Below are positions 30,928 through 38,820 of a stretch of DNA of 59,618 bases, in pieces (position 1 is the first letter of the stretch; every line of letters begins with the position of its first letter). The notes below the pieces were generated by a model, which was not told the origin of the DNA, made no database searches, and worked only from the letters and a program-made list of their open reading frames with translations. Origin of the DNA: Roseobacter sp. (GTDB lineage Bacteria; Pseudomonadota; Alphaproteobacteria; Rhodobacterales; Rhodobacteraceae). Made by a program: the position numbers and the translations under genes. The DNA is taken from positions 1 to 59,618 of the forward strand of contig JAGXGZ010000060.1 of assembly GCA_024636495.1 (NCBI GenBank), written 5' to 3'.

Positions 30928-33666
30928 ATGCATTCTATGAACGACTATTCTTCGGCCATTCAATTGCGATCAGACCGGTGGAGCGCCCTGCGCGAAACCG
31001 CGTCTGCACTGACCCGAGAGACCAAGCCGGAACAGATCGAAGTATTGCGCGGCAAATGCCAAGCTTTGTTTATATCACTGGCGTTGATCGAACCCTATTG
31101 GGCATTCCCCGGAATGCCCGCGTTCGAACATCTGCAACGCATGTTGGCGCATAACAGCTTTGAAGATCTTGCGTTTGCGGTGAACCGCATTACCCGTGCC
31201 TTGACCACAGGTGCCTATCGCCGCCGCAGCATTCCGCTGGAACGCGATAGCATCGACAGTGAAGAACATGATGACGAGGCGATGCTGTCGCCCGAGGCGC
31301 GCGCACTGACCAAGCCTTATTTCGAGGTGTTGATCGTTGACGATGTCAGCGAACAGCAGGAACGCTGGTTGAAATCTAACGTCAGCCGCATGCGCCGCGT
31401 CGAAGACCCGTTTCATTACGAAGCGGTGGTGGTCAAATCCATCGAAGACGCGCTGATTGCTGTTCTGTTTAACCACAACATCCAAGCCATCGTGGTACGT
31501 CCCGGTTTGACGCTGAAATCCAAAATGGATGAACCTATTCTTGCGCGTTCCTTGGCCCGTGCGGGTGGTCAGGAAGAGATCGACAAACTTCAGCCGGAGA
31601 ACTATGGCCCCGAGCTGTGCCGGATGATCGCCAAGGTCCGCCCCGAGCTTGACGCCTATCTGGTGACGGAACGGTCTGTCGAGGACATCGCAGGCCTTGA
31701 TCTGGGTATCTGCCGCCGCGTCTTTTATAACCAAGAAGACTTCATGGAACTTCACCTGAATATCCTGCGCGGCGTTCAGGCCCGCAACAAGTCGCCGTTC
31801 TTCACCGCGCTTGTCGAATATTCCAAGCAACCCACCGGCGTTTTCCACGCCATGCCGATCAGCCGGGGCAAATCGATCACGCGGTCGCACTGGATCCAAG
31901 ATATGGGGGCGTTTTACGGGCCTAATATCTTCCTCGCCGAAACTTCGGCTACGTCGGGCGGCCTGGATTCACTGCTTGAACCCCATGGCCCCATCAAAGA
32001 GGCACAAGAACTGGCATCGCGGGCATTCGGGTCTAAACAGACGTTCTTTGCCACCAACGGCACATCAACCTGTAACAAGATCGTCGTTCAGGCGCTTGTC
32101 CGGCCCGGTGATATCGTGCTGGTCGACCGTGATTGCCACAAGTCGCACCATTACGGCATGGTTCTGGCGGGCGCGCAGGTGTGTTACCTAGATAGCTATC
32201 CGTTGAACGAATATTCCATGTACGGTGCCGTGCCCCTGCGCGAAATCAAGCACCAGCTGCTTGCGCTTAAGGCTGCTGGCAAGCTGGATCAGGTACGCAT
32301 GTTGCTGTTGACCAACTGTACCTTTGACGGTTTGGTCTATAATGTCGAACGCGTGATGGAAGAATGTCTGGCAATCAAACCCGATCTGATTTTCCTTTGG
32401 GACGAGGCTTGGTTCGCCTTTGCGCGGTTCAATCCAACCTACCGCCAGCGGACGGGCATGAATGCGGCGAACACGCTTCGGGAACGGTTCAAATCAACGA
32501 AACACGCAGAAGCCTACGAAAAGCAGCAGGCCAAGCTGAAAGACGCAGATGACGAGACGCTGTTGAACACGCGGCTGATCCCATCGCCGAAAGCCCGCGT
32601 TCGCGTTTACACCACGCAATCAACCCACAAAACGCTGACATCCTTGCGGCAAGGATCGATGATCCATGTCAACGACCAAGACTTTAAGGGCGAAGTCGAA
32701 CAAAGCTTCCACGAAGCCTATATGACCCATACCTCGACCTCTCCGAACTATCAGATCATCGCATCTTTGGATGTGGGGCGACGTCAGGTTGAACTAGAAG
32801 GGTTTGAATTCGTTCAGCGCCAGATCGAAGCGGCGCTATCCATGCGCCGTGCTATTGCCGACCATCCGCTTTTGTCGAAATATTTTAAGGTACTGACGGC
32901 AGGGGACATGATCCCCGAGGAATATCGCGAAAGCGGGGTCACCAGCTATTACGATCAGGAACAGGGCTGGACCGACATGTGGGACTGCTGGGAGAAAGAC
33001 CAGTTTGTCCTTGATGCCAGCCGTGTGACCTTGCTGGTGGGCGGGACGGGCTGGGACGGTGATACGTTCAAGACCGATATCCTCATGGATAAATACGGCA
33101 TCCAGATCAACAAGACCTCGCGCAATACCGTCCTGTTCATGACCAACATCGGCACAACACGGTCTTCGGTCGCCTATCTGATCGAAGTCTTGGTCGAGAT
33201 CGCCAAGTCGCTGGATGATCTGCTGGATGACGCCAGCAAGATGGAGCGCCGTTCGTTTGACAATCGTGTGTCGAACCTGATGGAAAACTATCCACCGCTG
33301 CCCGATTTCAGCCGTTTCCATGACGCGTTCCGCAACGATAACGTTACCTCCGAAGGGGATATTCGCACGGCGTTTTTCCTGGCCTATGACGAGAAAAATA
33401 CAGACTACCTTGATCTGAACGGCACCCTTCGCGAGGCTATGGATGCAGGAAAAACCGTGGTTTCCGCGAGCTTTATTATCCCGTACCCGCCCGGCTTTCC
33501 GATCCTTGTCCCCGGACAGGTCGTGAGCCAGGAAATTCTGTCGTTCATGCGTGCCTTGGATGTCAGCGAAATCCACGGCTACCGCCCCGATCTGGGGCTA
33601 CGCGTCTTTACCGAAGCAGCGCTGAAACGCGTGCGGAAGAAAAATCTTTCGTCTTCACCTGAATAA
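30928..33666 (+). CDS. Large Orn/Lys/Arg-type PLP decarboxylase
   Basis: A 912-residue fold type I decarboxylase of the bacterial ornithine/lysine/arginine group. PLP Lys568 is in TTQSTHKTLTSLRQG, the family signature. HGPIKEAQELASRAF and FATNGTSTCNKIV mark the start of the PLP domain, FLWDEAWFAFA the cofactor Asp. About 130 residues precede a receiver-like wing domain (FEVLIVDDVSEQQERWL). LdcC/SpeF-type enzymes have 710-755 residues, so roughly 160-200 residues are extra, mostly N-terminal and helical. The substrate cannot be read off: Lys, Orn, Arg or a derivative. The ATG at 30928 has GGAG 9 bases upstream. Product would be a diamine or related amine for the ligase encoded next. Confidence 0.9.
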   Translation: MHSMNDYSSAIQLRSDRWSALRETASALTRETKPEQIEVLRGKCQALFISLALIEPYWAFPGMPAFEHLQRMLAHNSFEDLAFAVNRITRALTTGAYRRRSIPLERDSIDSEEHDDEAMLSPEARALTKPYFEVLIVDDVSEQQERWLKSNVSRMRRVEDPFHYEAVVVKSIEDALIAVLFNHNIQAIVVRPGLTLKSKMDEPILARSLARAGGQEEIDKLQPENYGPELCRMIAKVRPELDAYLVTERSVEDIAGLDLGICRRVFYNQEDFMELHLNILRGVQARNKSPFFTALVEYSKQPTGVFHAMPISRGKSITRSHWIQDMGAFYGPNIFLAETSATSGGLDSLLEPHGPIKEAQELASRAFGSKQTFFATNGTSTCNKIVVQALVRPGDIVLVDRDCHKSHHYGMVLAGAQVCYLDSYPLNEYSMYGAVPLREIKHQLLALKAAGKLDQVRMLLLTNCTFDGLVYNVERVMEECLAIKPDLIFLWDEAWFAFARFNPTYRQRTGMNAANTLRERFKSTKHAEAYEKQQAKLKDADDETLLNTRLIPSPKARVRVYTTQSTHKTLTSLRQGSMIHVNDQDFKGEVEQSFHEAYMTHTSTSPNYQIIASLDVGRRQVELEGFEFVQRQIEAALSMRRAIADHPLLSKYFKVLTAGDMIPEEYRESGVTSYYDQEQGWTDMWDCWEKDQFVLDASRVTLLVGGTGWDGDTFKTDILMDKYGIQINKTSRNTVLFMTNIGTTRSSVAYLIEVLVEIAKSLDDLLDDASKMERRSFDNRVSNLMENYPPLPDFSRFHDAFRNDNVTSEGDIRTAFFLAYDEKNTDYLDLNGTLREAMDAGKTVVSASFIIPYPPGFPILVPGQVVSQEILSFMRALDVSEIHGYRPDLGLRVFTEAALKRVRKKNLSSSPE

Positions 33667-33683
33667 GAAAAGGACCCAAACCT

Positions 33684-35144
33684 ATGACCACGACTGTTCT
33701 CAAGAATATCTCGGAAATCCGCCGGTTCTTTCACCGAAACGAAGACCCTGTGTATTTCATCTCGGCGACCAACTTTAACCTGTTGGGTCTCGATGAATGG
33801 GTGAAGAATTTTAAATATATCTGCTACATCGACTGCTACGGCGGCAAGCATCCGAATGTGTTCTGCCCGTCTGAACAGCCGCACGCAGAATTCCAGTCCA
33901 TCGAAGACATCAACAACTATCTGCTGCAGCACAAAGAAGTCATCGACTTTATCAAACGTCGTGGCGGCAAACCCAAGTTTGTGTTCCTGATGTTCGACGA
34001 AGAAACCGAGCGTCTTTCGAAAGAACTTGGTGCCGACGTCTGGTTCCCCAAGGCCAAGCTGCGCACGAAGATGGACAACAAAATCGAAACCGTGCGCATT
34101 GGTAACAAGGCGGGCGTGCCGTCTGTGCCAAACGTATTGGCCGAGGTTAAGGATTACGAAGACCTCAAGAAAACCTGTGAAAAAGCGGGTATCGGTCATG
34201 ATCTGGTGCTGCAATCCGCGTTCGGCGACAGTGGTCACACAACGTTCTTTATCAAATCCGAAGCTGATTTCCGCCGCCACGAGAGCGAGATCGTCGGCGA
34301 GGGCGAGATCAAGATCATGAAGCGGATCGATTGCCGGGGTTCCGCGATCGAGGCGTGCGCGACCAAAGAAGGCACCATCGTGGGTCCATTGATGACCGAA
34401 CTTGTCGGGTTCAAAGACCTCACGCCCTATCGTGGTGGCTGGTGTGGCAATGAAATCCTGTCCACAGCTTTCCCGCCCAAGGTCCGCCAAAAGGCGCGCG
34501 AACTGACGTTCAAGTTTGGTGAACAGCTGCGCAAAGAAGGCTACCGTGGTTATTTTGAGCTCGACTTTCTGATCGACAAAAAGACCAATGATATCTGGTT
34601 GGGCGAATTGAACCCGCGCATCACCGGTGCATCTTCGATGACGAACCATGCTGCCTTTGCCCATGCCGACGCGCCCTTGTTCCTGTTCCACTTGCTGGAA
34701 TTTTCGAAAAAGAAATTCAATCTTGATACGTCCGAGTTGAATGACCGCTGGGCCAACCCGGACATGATCGACAGCTGGTCGCAAATGGTGATCAAACATA
34801 CCGAAGACAGTGTCGATATCTGCACCGAAGCGCCTGAAACTGGTATCTACAAGATGCTCGAAGATGGCCGTGTTGTATTTGACCGCTTTGACTATCACCG
34901 TCGCGCGGTTGAATCCGAGAATGAAGCGTTCTTCCTGCGCATTCTTCAGCCTGGCGACTACCGCTATGAGGGGGCCGATATCGGCATCCTTGTGACCCGC
35001 GGCCGGTCGATGACCAAGTCTTTCCAGTTGAATGAACGCGCGAAAAAGTGGATTCACGGAATCAAGCAATCGGTCAGCGGACGGCCTTTGCCTGTGGCAG
35101 AAGCCGGTCCTGCATTTTCTGATCCGGCGTTCAAAATCCTGTAG
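33684..35144 (+). CDS. ATP-grasp ligase (carboxylate-amine ligase-like)
   Basis: A 486-residue ATP-grasp protein. The central domain has a glycine-rich loop after strand LVLQSAFGDSGHTTFF and the metal-binding end YFELDFLID then WLGELNPRITGASSMT. The first 110 residues form a Rossmann-like pre-ATP-grasp domain. It may be labelled biotin carboxylase by similarity, but there is no biotin carboxyl-carrier domain or partner nearby. ATP-grasp enzymes of this kind join a carboxylate to an amine through an acyl phosphate. Lying 17 bases after the decarboxylase gene it could use its amine product. Substrates are unknown. Confidence 0.85.
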   Translation: MTTTVLKNISEIRRFFHRNEDPVYFISATNFNLLGLDEWVKNFKYICYIDCYGGKHPNVFCPSEQPHAEFQSIEDINNYLLQHKEVIDFIKRRGGKPKFVFLMFDEETERLSKELGADVWFPKAKLRTKMDNKIETVRIGNKAGVPSVPNVLAEVKDYEDLKKTCEKAGIGHDLVLQSAFGDSGHTTFFIKSEADFRRHESEIVGEGEIKIMKRIDCRGSAIEACATKEGTIVGPLMTELVGFKDLTPYRGGWCGNEILSTAFPPKVRQKARELTFKFGEQLRKEGYRGYFELDFLIDKKTNDIWLGELNPRITGASSMTNHAAFAHADAPLFLFHLLEFSKKKFNLDTSELNDRWANPDMIDSWSQMVIKHTEDSVDICTEAPETGIYKMLEDGRVVFDRFDYHRRAVESENEAFFLRILQPGDYRYEGADIGILVTRGRSMTKSFQLNERAKKWIHGIKQSVSGRPLPVAEAGPAFSDPAFKIL

Positions 35145-35162
35145 GGACCAAGGGGCCAGCAC

Positions 35163-36134
35163 ATGCTTTGGCGTGCGATATCAGAAGAATTGCCCGGTCC
35201 TAAATGGGCCGGGCTTTTCGCCGAATATTGGCCTCACTACCGTAAATGGTGGTTGAAGGAGGGCGAATCCGTGCGCCCGACCTATGCCGAATGTATGCGC
35301 GCGTTGAAAACGCATATGCCCGAGATCATCCCGCTTTATGAGGAATTATGCGATCAGGCTGGTGGGGGTGATCTGGCCGCGCGCTTTCTGAGTTTTTACT
35401 GCCCGCCACCCTATCTGTCGGGCTGTAGCCAAGCCGTCTGGGGCGGTAAAGAACCGGTTTTGGTGCGCAATTACGATTACAACATCAACTCGTTCGACAG
35501 TCTGGCACTGCATACGGGGTGGCAAGGCCGCAAGGTCATGGGCACCTCTGACGGGCTGTTCGGGCTTGTCGATGGCGTGAACGATGCGGGCCTTTCAATC
35601 TCGCTGACCTTTGGGGGCAGGCGCGTCGTGGGCATCGGTTTCGGCGTGCCGCTGATCCTGCGCTATGTGCTGCAAACCTGTGAAACCACTGAACAGGCGG
35701 GCAAAGTGTTGGCGCGTGTGCCGACCCACATGAGCTACAACGTCACTGTGCTGGATCGCAAACGCAAGTATCTGACCGCGTTCATGGCCCCAGACCGCGA
35801 CACGATCATCACCAACGCTGCTGTCGCCACCAACCATCAGGAAAACGTCGAGTGGATCAGCCACGCGCGGTTTACAGCCACAGTCGAACGAGAACGCTAT
35901 CTGCTGCAACGCCTGCGATTTCACCGCGATCCGGAGGAGAAATTCATCGGCACTTTCCTCAAACCTCCGCTATATTCGCACCAGTTCAACGCTGGGTTTG
36001 GCACGCTTTACACTGCCGTCTACCGCCCGCGAAAACGCGAGATGGAACTGCGTTGGCCTGGAACGGTCTGGCCTCAGCAGATTGACAACTTCGAGGAAGG
36101 GTCGCGCAATGTGCTGCTGCCCGGTGCTGCCTGA
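35163..36134 (+). CDS. C45/AAT-like Ntn hydrolase (acyltransferase or amidase)
   Basis: A 323-residue protein resembling penicillin acyltransferase (AAT, peptidase family C45). The probable N-terminal nucleophile is Cys88 in YLSGCSQAVWGG; self-cleavage before it would free an alpha and a beta chain. The following VLVRNYDYN and GLFGLVDGVNDAGLSISLTFGG are typical of the fold, as is the Asn in ITNAAVATNHQ. Such enzymes exchange or cleave amide-linked acyl groups. The gene is 18 bases after the ATP-grasp gene and 24 before the aminotransferase. It could undo, or move, the amide made by the ligase. No signal peptide is seen, so it acts in the cytoplasm. Confidence 0.83.
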   Translation: MLWRAISEELPGPKWAGLFAEYWPHYRKWWLKEGESVRPTYAECMRALKTHMPEIIPLYEELCDQAGGGDLAARFLSFYCPPPYLSGCSQAVWGGKEPVLVRNYDYNINSFDSLALHTGWQGRKVMGTSDGLFGLVDGVNDAGLSISLTFGGRRVVGIGFGVPLILRYVLQTCETTEQAGKVLARVPTHMSYNVTVLDRKRKYLTAFMAPDRDTIITNAAVATNHQENVEWISHARFTATVERERYLLQRLRFHRDPEEKFIGTFLKPPLYSHQFNAGFGTLYTAVYRPRKREMELRWPGTVWPQQIDNFEEGSRNVLLPGAA

Positions 36135-36158
36135 CCCCTCTTATTCAAGGACCTAGAC

Positions 36159-37481
36159 ATGTCGCATATTTTTCCTCGCCACACCCGTAATCTGCCACCC
36201 GTCGCGGTTGATGGGCAGGGCTGTTATCTGACAGATGCCAGCGGCAAACAGTATCTTGATGCGTCGGGCGGGGCGGCTGTTTCCTGTCTGGGCCATGGCG
36301 ATCGTGCGGTGATCGACGCAATCAAAGACCAGCTTGATTATCTGGCCTATGCGCACACGGGGTTCTTTACATCTGAACCTGCGGAAACTCTGGCAGATTT
36401 GCTAATTGAGCACGCCCCCGGCGATCTGGACCGTGTCTATCTTGTGTCCGGCGGATCAGAGGCGGTCGAAGCGGCGCTGAAACTCGCCCGCCAGTATCAT
36501 GTTGAACGCGGCCAGCCAGACCGTGGCCGCATTATCGCCCGCAAACAAAGCTATCACGGCAATACCATCGGCGCGCTGTCGGCAGGCGGCAATGAATGGC
36601 GCCGTGCCCAATTTGCGCCGCTGTTGCTGGACATCAGCCATATTGATCCGTGCTATGAATACCGCTTGAAACACGACGACGAGACGTCCGAGGAATACGG
36701 CCTGCGCGCCGCCAACCTGCTTGAAGCTGAATTGCTGCGGGTCGGCCCCGAAACCGTTATGGCGTTCATTGCAGAGCCTGTTGTGGGCGCGACATCGGGG
36801 GCGTTGACGGCAGCACCGGGTTATTTCAAACGCATTCGCGAGATCTGCGATCAATACGGTGTCTTGCTGATCCTGGATGAGGTCATGTGCGGTATGGGGC
36901 GCACGGGCGCTTTGTTTGCCTGCTCTCAGGAAGACGTCACACCTGATATTTTGTGCATCGCCAAGGGCTTGGGAGGCGGTTATCAGCCAATTGGCGCGAT
37001 GCTGTGTACCGCTGAAATTTACAAGACGATCTATGAGGGGACGGGGTTTTTCCAACACGGGCATACCTATGTGGGCCATCCGACGGCTGCCGCTGCGGGC
37101 GTTGCTGTCGTTTCCGCCGTGTTAGAGCGTGATTTACTCTCTAACGTGCAGCGCCAAGGCGACAAGCTGCGCGCAGCGCTGAACGCCGCCTTTGGTCAGC
37201 ATCCGAATGTGGGTGACATCCGAGGGCGCGGTTTGTTCATGGGGGTCGAGATGGTGTCGAACCGAGAAACCAAAGAACCGTTTGATCCGGCGCGCGGAAT
37301 TGCTGGCAAGATCAAAAAACATGCGTTCGAGAACGGTCTGATCTGCTATCCGATGGCCGGTACAATTGACGGCAAGACCGGTGATCACGTTTTACTGGCC
37401 CCACCTTTTATCATCACCGATGCCCAGATAGGTGAACTGGTCGAAAAGCTGGCCAAAAGCATTGATCAGGCTCTTGCGTGA
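36159..37481 (+). CDS. Class III PLP-dependent aminotransferase
   Basis: A 440-residue class III aminotransferase. PLP Lys269 is in LCIAKGLGGGYQPIGA, the cofactor Asp in LILDEVMCGMGRTG, and SGGSEAVEAALKLAR binds the phosphate. These enzymes move terminal (omega) or alpha amino groups to pyruvate or 2-oxoglutarate. The sequence differs from the GabT-like protein at 22140 and is closer to the mixed beta-alanine/taurine/diamine group in its motifs, but substrate cannot be fixed. It is the last gene of the decarboxylase-ligase-hydrolase series and would oxidatively remove an amino group from the product. A small hairpin overlaps its stop. Confidence 0.9.
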   Translation: MSHIFPRHTRNLPPVAVDGQGCYLTDASGKQYLDASGGAAVSCLGHGDRAVIDAIKDQLDYLAYAHTGFFTSEPAETLADLLIEHAPGDLDRVYLVSGGSEAVEAALKLARQYHVERGQPDRGRIIARKQSYHGNTIGALSAGGNEWRRAQFAPLLLDISHIDPCYEYRLKHDDETSEEYGLRAANLLEAELLRVGPETVMAFIAEPVVGATSGALTAAPGYFKRIREICDQYGVLLILDEVMCGMGRTGALFACSQEDVTPDILCIAKGLGGGYQPIGAMLCTAEIYKTIYEGTGFFQHGHTYVGHPTAAAAGVAVVSAVLERDLLSNVQRQGDKLRAALNAAFGQHPNVGDIRGRGLFMGVEMVSNRETKEPFDPARGIAGKIKKHAFENGLICYPMAGTIDGKTGDHVLLAPPFIITDAQIGELVEKLAKSIDQALA

Positions 37482-37492
37482 CGTTCACGCAA
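37474..37492 (+). terminator. Hairpin overlapping the aminotransferase stop codon
   Basis: TTGCGTGA-CGT-TCACGCAA, perfect 8-bp stem with a 3-nt loop; the stop TGA lies in the left arm. It may be a weak terminator of the catabolic gene series; there is no T run. Confidence 0.45.
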
Positions 37493-37563
37493 AGCGAATA
37501 TGATGACTTAAACGTGTCGTTATACCGCTACCACCGCGATGATAATTTCGGTATAAGCCGACT

Positions 37564-38211
37564 ATGAAAGATATGGCCGATCCTGACCTTGATGTCCCGC
37601 TGGCAGAACTCATCGTTTGCCCGCATTGCGATGCGGCCTATAATCTTCAGGTGCCTGACATTGGCGATAAAGCGATTTGCCAACGGTGTAAGGCGGTTTT
37701 GATAGCGCCACTGCACAAGGCGGGATTGAAAATAATAGCGCTCTCGCTGGCGACGTTTGTTCTGATCATCGGGGCTGCATTTTTTCCCTTTCTCAACATC
37801 GATGCTGCGGGCAACAGAAACTCTGCCTCGGTCATTGATGCGGCGCTGGCGTTCTCAAGTGGGCCGCTTTTGCTGCTGGCATTGGCAACGGCAGGCCTTA
37901 TTCTGTTTGTTCCATTGATACGGGTGGTGCTGACGCTATATGTTTTGGTTCCTATCGTGTTGGACTTGCCACCGGCACGTCATGCGATGCGCGCTTTCAG
38001 ACTGTCAGAAGCGTTGCGCCCGTGGTCGATGGCAGAAATCTTCGCACTGGGGTGCGCAGTTGCGCTTGTGAAGGTTGCAGATCTGGCCACGGTTGGTTTT
38101 GGCCCTGCGTTCTGGATGTTTGGTGGTTTGGTTGTTCTCATTGTGGCGCAGGACAGCTTTTTGTGTAGGTGGTCGGTATGGAACTCTCTGGAACATCCCA
38201 AAAAATCCTAA
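37564..38211 (+). CDS. pqiA: PqiA-like membrane protein, first half
   Basis: A 215-residue protein equal to one half of E. coli PqiA: a zinc-ribbon CPHC (residues 20-23) and CQRC (40-43), then four membrane segments. PqiA works with the MCE protein PqiB in lipid movement between inner and outer membrane. In this locus the two halves are encoded by separate, overlapping genes (the second ATG at 38178 lies 34 bases before this stop). The pqi genes follow in order A1-A2-B-C, closely packed, so they form one operon. Confidence 0.85.
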   Translation: MKDMADPDLDVPLAELIVCPHCDAAYNLQVPDIGDKAICQRCKAVLIAPLHKAGLKIIALSLATFVLIIGAAFFPFLNIDAAGNRNSASVIDAALAFSSGPLLLLALATAGLILFVPLIRVVLTLYVLVPIVLDLPPARHAMRAFRLSEALRPWSMAEIFALGCAVALVKVADLATVGFGPAFWMFGGLVVLIVAQDSFLCRWSVWNSLEHPKKS

Positions 38212-38819
38212 GCGCCCGCCAAATGGGTCTTGTCGCGTGCACGCGCTGTACCAGGGCATGGCCCATGGGAAAGCAAATCTGTGGGCGGTGCGGCCACAAG
38301 ATGGTTTCACGCGATTTTGGCAGTTTGCAACGGGTCTGGGCGTTCTGGGTCGTAGGGCTGATGTGCTATGTGCCTGCAAACCTCTATCCGATGTTGAAAA
38401 CCAAGACATTATTTCAAAACGACGAAAGCACGATTGTCGGGGGTGCCGTCGAATTGGCGCATCACGGGGCCTATGGGATCGCCTTCATTATTTTGCTGGC
38501 CTCTGTCGCCATTCCCTTGGCCAAATTCTGGGCCATCGCCTTTCTGGCGGTCAGCGTGAAAAGCCACAGGGCAGCGGCAAACCATTCGCGTCAAGTCATG
38601 TATGAAATTGTCGAATACATTGGCCGATGGTCGATGATCGATATCTTTGTGGTTGCGATTTTATCGTCGCTGGTGCAACTCAAGACGCTAGCGACAATCA
38701 ATCCCGGGCCCGCAAGTATATTTTTCGCACTTTCCGTGATTTTTACAATGCTCTCAGCGCAAGCGTTCGACTCTCGGATGATCTGGGACGAGCCGGCAAA
38801 GGATGGGGATCCCTCATAA
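38178..38819 (+). CDS. pqiA: PqiA-like membrane protein, second half
   Basis: A 213-residue protein, the second PqiA half: zinc-ribbon CTRC and CGRC in the first 40 residues and four membrane segments, with VPANLYPML in the first and HHGAYGIAF before the second. It overlaps the first-half gene by 34 bases in another frame, so a split rather than a frameshift of one gene is likely since each half keeps its own start and Zn ribbon. It ends 1 base before pqiB. Confidence 0.85.
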   Translation: MELSGTSQKILSARQMGLVACTRCTRAWPMGKQICGRCGHKMVSRDFGSLQRVWAFWVVGLMCYVPANLYPMLKTKTLFQNDESTIVGGAVELAHHGAYGIAFIILLASVAIPLAKFWAIAFLAVSVKSHRAAANHSRQVMYEIVEYIGRWSMIDIFVVAILSSLVQLKTLATINPGPASIFFALSVIFTMLSAQAFDSRMIWDEPAKDGDPS

Positions 38820-38820
38820 G

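Noticed and set aside
33684..35144. ATP-grasp gene as biotin carboxylase
   Set aside because: No biotin carrier domain, carboxyltransferase or other biotin-dependent partner in the neighbourhood.
33579..35162. 527-codon open frame antisense to the ATP-grasp gene
   Set aside because: A result of codon bias on the opposite strand; composition is His/Phe/Gln-rich without a family match, and the ATP-grasp gene explains the region.
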